Shown: piece by piece, positions 56,821 to 64,000 of the stretch
Position numbering within the stretch: the stretch's first letter is position 1
Layout of the letters: every line of letters starts with the position of its first letter
Assembly (NCBI RefSeq): GCF_030580675.1
Contig: NZ_JAUQUB010000001.1
Span: forward strand, 1,488,001-1,552,000
DNA: 64,000 bases
Direction of reading: 5' to 3'
Source of the DNA: Antiquaquibacter soli
GTDB taxonomy: Bacteria; Actinomycetota; Actinomycetes; Actinomycetales; Microbacteriaceae
Notes under the pieces: generated by a model
The model's input: the letters and a program-made list of their open reading frames with translations, nothing else
The model's database searches: none
Told to the model about the DNA's origin: nothing
Program-made: the position numbers and the translations under genes

Positions 56821-58215
56821 CTACTCGAGGTAGTCGCGCAGCGACTGCGACCGGGACGGGTGGCGGAGCTTGGCCATCGTCTTCGACTCGATCTGGCGGA
56901 TCCGCTCGCGCGTGACGCCGAACGTGTCGCCGATCTGGTCGAGGGTCTTCGGCATCCCGTCGCCGAGTCCGAAGCGCATCCGGATGACACCCGCCTCGCG
57001 CTCGGAGAGCGAGTCGAGCAGGCTCTCGAGCTGCTTCTGAAGCATCGTGAACCCGACGGCATCCGCAGGCACGACCGCCTCGGTGTCCTCGATGAGGTCG
57101 CCGAACTCGCTGTCGCCGTCCTCGCCCAGAGGGGTGTGCAGCGAGATCGGCTCGCGGCCGTACTTCTGCACCTCGATGACCTTCTCGGGGGTCATGTCGA
57201 GTTCGCGGCTCAGCTCTTCGGGCGTGGGCTCGCGACCCAGGTCCTGAAGCATCTGGCGCTGCACGCGCGCGAGCTTGTTGATGACCTCCACCATGTGCAC
57301 GGGGATGCGGATCGTGCGGGCCTGGTCGGCCATGGCTCGCGTGATCGCCTGGCGGATCCACCACGTGGCGTAGGTCGAGAACTTGAAGCCCTTGGTGTAG
57401 TCGAACTTCTCGACCGCGCGGATGAGGCCGAGGTTGCCCTCCTGGATGAGGTCGAGGAACTGCATGCCGCGACCGGTGTAGCGCTTGGCGAGCGAGACGA
57501 CGAGGCGGAGGTTCGCGCCGAGCAGGTGGCTCTTGGCGCGCTGGCCGTCCTTCGCCACCCACTGCAGTTCGCGGCCGAGCTGCGACCGCTGCTCGCTCGC
57601 GGACATGTGCGACAGCTTGTCCTCGGCGAATAGTCCCGCCTCGATCCGCATGGCGAGCTCGACCTCTTCGGCGGCGTTGAGGAGCGCGACCTTGCCGATC
57701 TGCTTGAGGTAGTCCTTGACGGGGTCGGCCGTCGCTCCCGTGATGGCCGTCGAGTAGACGGGGACTTCATCCTCGTCGTCGACGAGGGAGAGCACGAGCG
57801 CGCCGGTGGGCAGCTCCTCGTCCTTACCCGTCGACTTCTCCTCGTCGTCGTCGGAGTCGTCGTCGGAATCCTCTTTCGCCTCGTCGGAGTCGTCGTCGGA
57901 ATCGTCGGCGCTGTCGGAGACAGGCGCCTCCGCGTCGTCGTCCTCGATCTCCTCGATCTCCTCGGGCTCGACGACCTCGTCCGCCGCCTCGTCGATGTCG
58001 TCCGCAGGGGCGGCTTGCTTCGACTTGGAGGCGGCCTTGGCGGGGGCCTTGGCAGATTTCGCCGCGGGCGCCTTGGTCGTTGCCTTCGTCGCCGTCGCCT
58101 TCGCGGTGGTCACCGGCTCCTCCGCGGATTCGGCTGCGGCCTTGCGCACGGTCGTCGCCTTTGACGCCGTCGTGGTCGCGGACTTCGTGGCAGAAGTCGT
58201 GGATCGGGTTGCCAT
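56821..58215 (-). CDS. rpoD: Primary RNA polymerase sigma factor (RpoD/SigA)
   Basis: This 464-residue group 1 sigma factor has an actinobacterial Lys/Ala/Thr-rich N-terminal extension (residues 1-70), then a very acidic Asp/Ser/Glu tract (about 71-135). Region 1.2 ([16 protein letters not shown]) follows, then region 2 ([38 protein letters not shown]), region 3 and region 4.2 ([20 protein letters not shown]). It directs housekeeping promoter recognition. I chose the ATG at 58215 ([11 protein letters not shown]). The acidic tract holds a 23-bp direct DNA repeat. murT follows immediately. Confidence 0.97.
   Translation of the reverse strand: MATRSTTSATKSATTTASKATTVRKAAAESAEEPVTTAKATATKATTKAPAAKSAKAPAKAASKSKQAAPADDIDEAADEVVEPEEIEEIEDDDAEAPVSDSADDSDDDSDEAKEDSDDDSDDDEEKSTGKDEELPTGALVLSLVDDEDEVPVYSTAITGATADPVKDYLKQIGKVALLNAAEEVELAMRIEAGLFAEDKLSHMSASEQRSQLGRELQWVAKDGQRAKSHLLGANLRLVVSLAKRYTGRGMQFLDLIQEGNLGLIRAVEKFDYTKGFKFSTYATWWIRQAITRAMADQARTIRIPVHMVEVINKLARVQRQMLQDLGREPTPEELSRELDMTPEKVIEVQKYGREPISLHTPLGEDGDSEFGDLIEDTEAVVPADAVGFTMLQKQLESLLDSLSEREAGVIRMRFGLGDGMPKTLDQIGDTFGVTRERIRQIESKTMAKLRHPSRSQSLRDYLE
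57848..57903. repeat. 23-bp direct repeat in the acidic tract of rpoD
   Basis: The same 23 bases occur at 57848-57870 and 57881-57903, a 33-base period that keeps frame and encodes repeated Asp/Ser/Glu residues (DDSDDDSDE and similar). It lies in the disordered N-terminal region, so copy-number change would lengthen or shorten the acidic tract without harming the conserved sigma regions. Confidence 0.85.
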
Positions 58216-58243
58216 GAGAACACCTTCCCGTTTCTGGGCAGTA

Positions 58244-58319
58244 CTAAGACCCATGTCAAGTCCCCTGATCGCACGTGCCCCTCAGAGGGGAATGCGACAA
58301 GGACAAGACCGGGTCTTAG
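58244..58319 (-). promoter_or_regulatory. Inverted repeats in the rpoD upstream region
   Basis: CTAAGACCC (58244-58252) and GGGTCTTAG (58311-58319) are exact 9-base inverted repeats with 58 bases between them. Inside them CCCCT and AGGGG flank a three-base loop. The block begins 29 bases upstream of the rpoD start and could fold as a leader stem-loop, or be two operator half-sites. I see no convincing -10/-35 pair here. Confidence 0.4.
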
Positions 58320-58381
58320 AGACAATTATTGCACGCTTTGAGCCGCCGTCCGGCCATACGGCGCTTCGCTGGCTCCTGCGG

Positions 58382-59710
58382 TCACTGCCCCTTCGACCGC
58401 CGTCGGCGCCACGCCCTTACCAAGACAACCCACAACGGGGCCACGGTTATTCCCTCCTCCTCGTGCAGCCGAGCGCGAGTGCGGCGTCGGGCGATGAGCA
58501 GCATGACCACTCCGAGGGCGACGACGAGGAACTGCACCAGGAAGGCGAGGCGGAACGAATCGAGGGAATAGAGCTCGCTCGGGATGCTCGTGCCGCCGCG
58601 AAGACGATCGATCGCGTCGAGCAGCACTCCGACCAAGAACATCGTCACAAAGCTCGCAGTGAAGCCTCCGACGTTGACCACGCCGTTGGCCGAGCCGAGC
58701 GAGCGCAGCGGATTGAACGTCCTGGCGAAGTCGAACCCGATGAGCGATCCGGGACCGCCCGTCGCGATCACCACGATGAGCACGATGATCAGCCAGGCAG
58801 GCGGCGGCCCCGGCCAGGCGAGCACCGCGACCCACGCCGCTCCCATGAGGGCGACGATGCTGAGCACGATCGAGGACCGGCGGAGCGGGAAGCGCGCCGA
58901 GAGCAGCCCGAGCAGCGGGCCCGTCACGGCGGCCGTGACGACGACGAGGGTGAGCAGGGCAGCCGCGGCAGTGGGCCCGTAGCCGAGCGCGATGGAGAGG
59001 AACGGAAACCCCCAGAGCATCGAGAACATCGTCACCGACGGCTGGGTCACGTAGTGCGACCAGAACCCGAGTTGGGTTCCGGGGCGGGCAAGGCTCTCGC
59101 GGAGCTGACGGATCGACTGGTGCCAGCTCTGGGCGGCCTCGGCAGCCGGGGCCCTGCCCCGCACGGCGACCGCCACCACGACAACCACCACCACCGACAG
59201 CGACGCCGCCGAGAGATAGGTGCGCGTCCAACCCGCTGTGTGCAGGAGAGTGACCAAGGGAAGCGCCGAGAGTACCTGGCCGATCTGGCCGGACGTACCG
59301 AGCAGCTGCGTCACGATGGGCAAGGCGCGACCCTCGAACCAGGAGGCGAGAAGGCGGATCGCGGAGGTGAACGTCATCGCGTCGCCCGCACCGACAAGGA
59401 CACGACCCAGAACGGCGGTGCCGATGTCGGGCGCCAGGGCGAGGGTGACCTGTCCGGCGCACATGAGGGCCGCGCCGAGCAGGATGAGGAACCGAGGGCC
59501 TACGCGGTCGATCATGACGCCCACGGGAACCTGCAGGGCGGCATAGACGAGCAGCTGAACGACGGCCAGGGTCGAGAGCGCCGCCGCCGTCACGCCGAAG
59601 CGATCAGTCGCCTCGATGGCAGCGACGCCGAGCGACGTGCGCTGGAGGACCGAGACGAGGTAGGCGAGGACGACGACCGCGAAGACGAGCCAGGATCGCC
59701 GGGAGTTCAT
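58382..59710 (-). CDS. MFS transporter
   Basis: This 442-residue major facilitator protein has twelve predicted membrane segments. The loop 2-3 signature is GVMIDRVGPRFLILLGAALM, and TSLGVAAIEATDRFGVTAAALS is in the first helices. A roughly 25-residue cytoplasmic loop joins the halves (RGRAPAAEAAQSWHQ). It has the look of the NNP/anion or sugar-phosphate branch, but the substrate cannot be read. A basic C-terminal tail ends RRRRSKGQ. It lies between the PAC2 gene (18 bp upstream) and rpoD on the same strand. Confidence 0.92.
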   Translation of the reverse strand: MNSRRSWLVFAVVVLAYLVSVLQRTSLGVAAIEATDRFGVTAAALSTLAVVQLLVYAALQVPVGVMIDRVGPRFLILLGAALMCAGQVTLALAPDIGTAVLGRVLVGAGDAMTFTSAIRLLASWFEGRALPIVTQLLGTSGQIGQVLSALPLVTLLHTAGWTRTYLSAASLSVVVVVVVAVAVRGRAPAAEAAQSWHQSIRQLRESLARPGTQLGFWSHYVTQPSVTMFSMLWGFPFLSIALGYGPTAAAALLTLVVVTAAVTGPLLGLLSARFPLRRSSIVLSIVALMGAAWVAVLAWPGPPPAWLIIVLIVVIATGGPGSLIGFDFARTFNPLRSLGSANGVVNVGGFTASFVTMFLVGVLLDAIDRLRGGTSIPSELYSLDSFRLAFLVQFLVVALGVVMLLIARRRTRARLHEEEGITVAPLWVVLVRAWRRRRSKGQ

Positions 59711-59728
59711 CGTCCCCCATGCTAGGCG

Positions 59729-60655
59729 CTACTCGCCGATCGACTCGTCCTCTCCCCCGCGCCGGATGGCGAGGAAGTTCTGGAGCTCTGCCGCGATCTC
59801 GTCCGCCGTCGGCAGCTCGCCGTCCTCATCGGTCAGGGGGGACCTGAGGGGGTTGTCCTGCATGTAGCTGTCGTGGCGCTCCTCGAGCGTGCCGACGAGT
59901 TTGGCGAGTTCCTGGTTGTTCTCGACCTGTCCATCGATCTTCGCCGCGAACTCGCGGCCCTCCTCGCGGAGCCGATCGGTCGGGAAGATGAGCCCCGTCG
60001 CCGCGCTGACGCTCTCGAGGGCGGTGACCGCTGCAGTCGGGTACTCCGTGTCGGAGAGGTAGTGCGGGATGAGCAGCACGAATCCAGCGATCGGGTGACC
60101 GAGCTCCTGGAGTCGGTACTCGACGAGGTGGAGCGCGTTCGACGGAACCTGCGTGCGCGGCTTCCACACGGACATCGAGTCGATGAGCTCAAGGCGGTTG
60201 CCGCTCACGGTGACGCCGATCGGTCGCGTGTGCGGAACGGGCATCGGGATGGCATGCACCCACGTCGTCGACTTCACCCGGTACCGCTGCACGAGCTGGA
60301 TGACTGCCGCGGTGAACCGCTCCCACTGGAAATCGGGCTCGAACCCGGTGAGGAGCAGGAACGGCTGGTCGAGTTCGTCCTTCGCGAGGTACAGGGCGAG
60401 GGACGCGGGCCGGTAGTCCGTCAGGTGGTCCTGATCGAAGTACATGGTGGGACGACGCGCCCGATAGTCGAGCAGGGCATCCGTGTCGAACAGGGCGACC
60501 GTCGAGTGTTCGAGGGTGTCGAGCAGGTAGTCGCTCAGTTGCGTCACCGCCGACCCGGCGTCTGCGAAGCCGGTCAGGGCGGCGACGAGCGGCAGTCCCG
60601 GCGGGACATCGACGATGTCCGTGGAGAGGTCGTACAGCCCGTCAGGTTCGCGCAT
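59729..60655 (-). CDS. PAC2 (proteasome assembly chaperone) family protein
   Basis: This 308-residue PAC2-family protein is recognised by PLVAALTGFADAGSAVTQLSDYL at the N terminus and YRARRPTMYFDQDHL. FLLLTGFEPDFQWERF and the later GFVLLIPHYLSDTEYP are also family stretches. A C-terminal acidic helical tail follows. Eukaryotic PAC2 proteins help assemble proteasomes. Many Microbacteriaceae lack proteasome genes, so the bacterial function is probably different and unknown. It diverges from pepA across 81 bases. Confidence 0.92.
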   Translation of the reverse strand: MREPDGLYDLSTDIVDVPPGLPLVAALTGFADAGSAVTQLSDYLLDTLEHSTVALFDTDALLDYRARRPTMYFDQDHLTDYRPASLALYLAKDELDQPFLLLTGFEPDFQWERFTAAVIQLVQRYRVKSTTWVHAIPMPVPHTRPIGVTVSGNRLELIDSMSVWKPRTQVPSNALHLVEYRLQELGHPIAGFVLLIPHYLSDTEYPTAAVTALESVSAATGLIFPTDRLREEGREFAAKIDGQVENNQELAKLVGTLEERHDSYMQDNPLRSPLTDEDGELPTADEIAAELQNFLAIRRGGEDESIGE

Positions 60656-60736
60656 ACGACCACTGTATCCTCGGCCCGCGCACCCACCCCGGCGACGCGA
60701 TCATGCCCACAGCGAACACGCGATTACGATGGCCGG

Positions 60737-62221
60737 ATGACCGTCCCCGCGCTCTCCGTAACCACCGATTCCCCTCTCTCCCTCGAAGCCGACGTGCTCG
60801 TGCTCGGTGTGAGCAAGACCGACGAGGGGCCGCGGCTGCTGTCGGATGAGCCCGCGCTTGCAGAACTCGCCGCCGCCCTCGAGGCGATCGGCGTGACCGG
60901 TGCGCAGGACGAGGTACGGCGCGTTCCCTCCGGCGCGGCGGCGACGGAGAGCATCGCGCTCGTCGGCGTGGGCGGAGGGGATGTCACGGCGCACGACCTC
61001 CGATACGCGGCGGGTTCGGCATCCCGGCAGCTCCGCGGGGTCTCCTCACTCGTCTTCGCGCTCCCGACCTCGGGCGAGGACGACACCTTCGCGATCCTCG
61101 AGGGGGCCGCGCTCGGGGCGTACGCGTTCACGGAGTACCGCTCCGCGTCGCTCGAGTCCACGAAGCTCCCCGCGTCGTCGATCACGGTCGTCGGCCCCGG
61201 CGGAGACGAACTGGTGGCCCGTGCCACCGCCGTCGCTGAGGCCGTGCACACCGTCCGCGACCTCGTCAACACGTCCCCCCTCGACCTGTACCCCGAGACG
61301 CTCGCGGCGCGCGCCGTGGAGCTCGCGGAAGGTTCTGGCGTGTCTGTCGAGGTCCTTGCGGAGGAGGCTCTCCGCGAGGGCGGCTTCGGGGGCATCCTCG
61401 GCGTGGGGATGGGCTCGACGCGAGGGCCGCGACTCGTCAAGCTCGAGTACGCACCCGAGGGGGCGCAGCGGCATCTCGCCCTCGTGGGGAAGGGCATCAC
61501 GTTCGACACCGGTGGGCTCTCGCTCAAGCCGCCGGCATCCATGATCGGGATGAAGTACGACATGACCGGGGCGGCAACCGTCCTCGCCGTGACTCTCGCG
61601 GCGGCCCGTCTCGCCCTTCCGGTTCGCATCACAGGCTGGCTGTGCATCGCCGAGAACATGCCGTCGGGCTCCGCCATGCGACCCGGTGACGTCATCCGAA
61701 TCCGTGGCGGCAAGACGGTCGAGGTGCTCAACACCGACGCCGAGGGCCGGCTGGTGATGGCGGACGGCCTCGTCGCCGCAAGCGAGGAGCAGCCGGACGC
61801 GATCATCGATGTCGCCACCCTCACCGGGGCCGCACTCGTCGCGCTGGGCAACCGCTACGTGGGAACGATGGGCGACACCGCGCTCGTCTCGCGCGTCGTG
61901 GACGCGGGAAATCGCGTCGGCGAGACTCTCTGGCCCATGCCGATCCCGTCCGAGGTCCGCCCTCTGCTCGCGTCTGACGTCGCCGACATCGCGAACGTCA
62001 AGCCCGGCAACACGGCGGCGGGGATGCTCATCGCCGCCGCGTTCCTGCGCGACTTCGTGGGCACCTCCGAGGAGACCGGCCAGCCCATCCCGTGGGCCCA
62101 CCTCGACATCGCCGGGCCGGCGAACAACGGTGCCGCCGGCTGGGGGTTCACCGGCAAGGGACCGACCGGCGTCGCCGTGCGGGCGCTCCTCGAGCTCGCC
62201 GAGGACTTCTCCCGCAGGTAG
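60737..62221 (+). CDS. pepA: Leucyl aminopeptidase (M17 cytosol aminopeptidase)
   Basis: This 494-residue M17 peptidase removes N-terminal residues from peptides using two metal ions. The metal and catalytic motifs are VGKGITFDTGGLSLKP (Lys, Asp) and the family signature NTDAEGRLVMAD. The N-terminal macro-like domain spans about 1-170. I use the ATG at 60737 (MTVPALSVTTD); the frame is open further upstream but crosses the divergent PAC2 gene. lpdA follows on the same strand after 97 bases. Confidence 0.96.
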   Translation: MTVPALSVTTDSPLSLEADVLVLGVSKTDEGPRLLSDEPALAELAAALEAIGVTGAQDEVRRVPSGAAATESIALVGVGGGDVTAHDLRYAAGSASRQLRGVSSLVFALPTSGEDDTFAILEGAALGAYAFTEYRSASLESTKLPASSITVVGPGGDELVARATAVAEAVHTVRDLVNTSPLDLYPETLAARAVELAEGSGVSVEVLAEEALREGGFGGILGVGMGSTRGPRLVKLEYAPEGAQRHLALVGKGITFDTGGLSLKPPASMIGMKYDMTGAATVLAVTLAAARLALPVRITGWLCIAENMPSGSAMRPGDVIRIRGGKTVEVLNTDAEGRLVMADGLVAASEEQPDAIIDVATLTGAALVALGNRYVGTMGDTALVSRVVDAGNRVGETLWPMPIPSEVRPLLASDVADIANVKPGNTAAGMLIAAAFLRDFVGTSEETGQPIPWAHLDIAGPANNGAAGWGFTGKGPTGVAVRALLELAEDFSRR

Positions 62222-62318
62222 TAAGGTTTTTCAGGCGGGTTTCTTCACCCCCCTCGTCCGGCCATCGCCACCACTCGATCGACCGGATCATCAGACCCTT
62301 ACAGAGGAGTTGCTGGGA

Positions 62319-63692
62319 TTGGCTGAGCACACTTTCGACCTTGTTGTTCTGGGCGGCGGGAGCGGGGGGTACGCCGCAGCGCTGCGAGCCAGCCAGCTCG
62401 GCCTGTCCGTCGGGCTCATCGAGAAGAACAAGCTCGGCGGCACCTGCCTGCACGTCGGCTGCATTCCCACCAAGGCGCTGCTGCACTCCGCAGAGGTCGC
62501 GGATGTCGCTCGCGAGTCGGCGAAGTACGGCATCACCACGACGTTCGGCGGCGTCGAGATCTCCGGCGTGACGGCGTACCGCGAAGAGGTCGTGGCGTCG
62601 AAGTACAAGGGCCTCCAGGGCCTCATCAAGGCGCGCGGCATCACGACGATCGCGGGCGAGGGCCGCCTGGTCTCCCCCACGACCGTGCAGGTCGGGGATG
62701 ACACGGTGACCGGCAAGAACGTCGTTCTCGCGACCGGCTCCTACTCCCGGACGCTCCCCGGTCTCGAGATCGGCGGTCGCGTGATCACCTCCGAGCAGGC
62801 GCTCGAACTCGACTTCGTCCCGAAGAAGGTCGCGGTGCTGGGTGGCGGCGTCATCGGCGTCGAGTTCTCGAGCGTCTGGCGCTCGTGGGGATCCGAGGTC
62901 ACGATCATCGAGGCCCTTCCCCACCTCGTGCCCAACGAGGACGAGGCCATCTCCAAGCAATTCGAGCGCGCGTACCGCAAGCGCGGCATCGACTTCAAGC
63001 TCGGTGTCCGCTTCCAGAGCGTGACGCAGGATGACAACGGAGTGGTCGTCACTCTGGAGAACGGCGAGACCGTCGAGGCGGAGCTGCTCCTCGTCGCCGT
63101 CGGCCGTGGGCCGTCGACCGCGAACCTCGGGTTCGAGGAGGTCGGCATCGCGATGGATCGCGGCTTCGTGCTCACCAACGAGCGCCTCGCCACCAACGTC
63201 CCGGGTGTCTACGCCGTGGGCGACATCGTCCCGGGGCTTCAGCTGGCTCACCGAGGATTCCAGCAGGGGATCTTCGTCGCCGAGGAGATCGCCGGCCTCA
63301 ACCCCGTCGTCATCGAGGACGTCAACATCCCCAAGGTGACCTACAGCGACCCCGAGGTCGCGTCGGTGGGCCTCACCGAGGCGAAGGCCGTCGAGAAGTT
63401 CGGTGCCGACGCAGTCAAGAGCTACGACTACAACCTCGCCGGCAACGGCAAGAGCCACATCATCGGGACGTCGGGCTCCATCAAGGTCGTGCGCCAGATC
63501 GATGGACCCGTTCTGGGCGTGCACATGATCGGTGCGCGCGTCGGCGAGCTCATCGGCGAGGCGCAGCTCGCGGTGAACTGGGAAGCCTACCCCGAGGACA
63601 TCGCCCCTCTGCTCCACGCCCACCCGACGCAGAACGAGGCGCTCGGCGAGGCGTTCCTCGCACTCGCGGGCAAGCCGCTCCACGGGATCTGA
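62319..63692 (+). CDS. lpdA: Dihydrolipoyl dehydrogenase (E3)
   Basis: This 457-residue flavoprotein re-oxidises the dihydrolipoamide arms of 2-oxoacid dehydrogenase complexes, passing electrons to NAD. The FAD motif is GGGSGGYAAALRA, the redox disulfide is Cys43/Cys48 in GGTCLHVGCIPTK, the NAD motif is GGGVIGVEF, and the dimer-interface HAHPTQNEALGEA holds the catalytic His-Glu pair. The TTG at 62319 gives the usual MAEHTFDLVVLGGG start and has GAGGAG upstream. sucB begins 60 bases downstream. Confidence 0.96.
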   Translation: MAEHTFDLVVLGGGSGGYAAALRASQLGLSVGLIEKNKLGGTCLHVGCIPTKALLHSAEVADVARESAKYGITTTFGGVEISGVTAYREEVVASKYKGLQGLIKARGITTIAGEGRLVSPTTVQVGDDTVTGKNVVLATGSYSRTLPGLEIGGRVITSEQALELDFVPKKVAVLGGGVIGVEFSSVWRSWGSEVTIIEALPHLVPNEDEAISKQFERAYRKRGIDFKLGVRFQSVTQDDNGVVVTLENGETVEAELLLVAVGRGPSTANLGFEEVGIAMDRGFVLTNERLATNVPGVYAVGDIVPGLQLAHRGFQQGIFVAEEIAGLNPVVIEDVNIPKVTYSDPEVASVGLTEAKAVEKFGADAVKSYDYNLAGNGKSHIIGTSGSIKVVRQIDGPVLGVHMIGARVGELIGEAQLAVNWEAYPEDIAPLLHAHPTQNEALGEAFLALAGKPLHGI

Positions 63693-63752
63693 TCCCGCTG
63701 CGAGTGCCGGAACTAAGCTAAGTAAACAGAAGCGTTATAAGGAGCATCACTG

Positions 63753-64000
63753 ATGAGCGAATCCGTCAACCTTCCGGCACTCGGTGAGAGTGTCACCGAG
63801 GGAACGGTTACCCGCTGGCTCAAGAAGGTCGGCGACCGTGTGGAGGTCGACGAGCCTCTGCTCGAGGTCTCGACCGACAAGGTGGACACTGAGATCCCCT
63901 CGCCCGTCGCCGGCGTGATCGAGGCGATCCTGGTCGCCGAGGATGAGACCGTCGAGGTCGGCACCGCCCTCGTGACGATCGGTGATGGGTCGGGCGCCGG
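63753..64000 (+). CDS. sucB: 2-oxoglutarate dehydrogenase E2 component (dihydrolipoyl acyltransferase), 3' end outside the window
   Basis: The first 82 codons are visible and encode a lipoyl domain. It begins [20 protein letters not shown], and the lipoylation lysine lies in [12 protein letters not shown]. The catalytic acyltransferase domain lies beyond the edge. AAGGAG stands nine bases before the ATG. With lpdA immediately upstream it forms the usual E3-E2 pair; whether it serves oxoglutarate or pyruvate dehydrogenase cannot be settled from the fragment. Confidence 0.93.
   Translation, partial: MSESVNLPALGESVTEGTVTRWLKKVGDRVEVDEPLLEVSTDKVDTEIPSPVAGVIEAILVAEDETVEVGTALVTIGDGSGA

Noticed and set aside
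58254-58259. TTGACA on the minus strand upstream of rpoD
   Set aside because: No acceptable -10 hexamer stands 16-19 bases downstream, so it does not support a promoter call by itself.

Overview
The window is high-GC chromosomal DNA of an actinobacterium, almost certainly family Microbacteriaceae. The evidence is the actinobacterial gene order (pdxS-pdxT ... yebC-ruvCAB-yajC-secDF ... relA; DUF3000-rnd; DUF4193/DUF3093/dut/DUF3710/DUF3159-acnA-dxs; rpoD next to murT-gatD), the actinobacteria-specific families (SepH, DUF3000, DUF3093, DUF3710, DUF4193, DUF7455), frequent GTG/TTG starts and many 1-4 bp stop/start overlaps. I see no insertion sequence, prophage, CRISPR array or region of foreign base composition. 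No gene-free stretch exceeds 300 bases once the tRNA genes are counted.

Layout. 1-2.8 kb (minus): small membrane proteins, rpsD, rarA. 2.9-5.6 kb (plus): a membrane-anchored cyclophilin, a DUF349 protein and an AbiEi-like orphan. 5.6-14.6 kb (minus): yebC-ruvC-ruvA-ruvB-yajC-secD-secF-rhodanese-relA. 15-19.7 kb (minus): thrS-HIT protein, then pdxS-pdxT and a membrane protein. 19.8-20.2 kb: four tRNA genes. 20.3-25.4 kb: EI24 protein, DUF2071 protein, an Amt-like paralogue, amt and zapE. 25.5-34 kb: sulfur transfer (rhodanese, SufE), a RibD-type reductase, an alpha/beta hydrolase, DUF3000-rnd and a two-gene fatty-acid beta-oxidation operon. 34-44.4 kb: lipoprotein protease, dxs, acnA, DUF3159/DUF3710/dut, DUF3093, DUF4193, sepH. 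44.4-52.7 kb: phosphodiesterase-like protein, topoisomerase IV A, azlD-azlC, carboxylesterase, topoisomerase IV B. 52.9-58.2 kb: DUF7455, two alanine-racemase-like genes, gatD- and murT-like genes, rpoD. 58.4-64 kb: MFS transporter, PAC2 protein, pepA, lpdA and the start of sucB.

The most unusual part is 53.1-56.8 kb. Two translationally coupled alanine-racemase-like proteins carry complementary halves of the active site. The first keeps the C-terminal-domain residues (Tyr, Met-Asp-Gln) but has lost most of the barrel and has Arg in place of the PLP lysine. The second keeps the PLP barrel but has lost the catalytic Tyr. Because the racemase active site is built across the dimer interface, they look like an obligate heterodimer. 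Facing them is a MurT/GatD pair whose glutaminase looks dead: GatD has Ala where the catalytic Cys should be, and MurT has no cysteines and hence no zinc ribbon. In most Gram-positives MurT/GatD amidates the alpha-carboxyl of D-Glu in lipid II. In the B-type peptidoglycan of Microbacteriaceae that same carboxyl is joined to the cross-bridge amino acid, which is often a D-diamino acid. I therefore infer that this locus may be a repurposed module, with a heterodimeric amino-acid racemase and a MurT-type ligase using an amino acid instead of ammonia, for B-type cross-bridge synthesis. This is inference and can be tested as listed.
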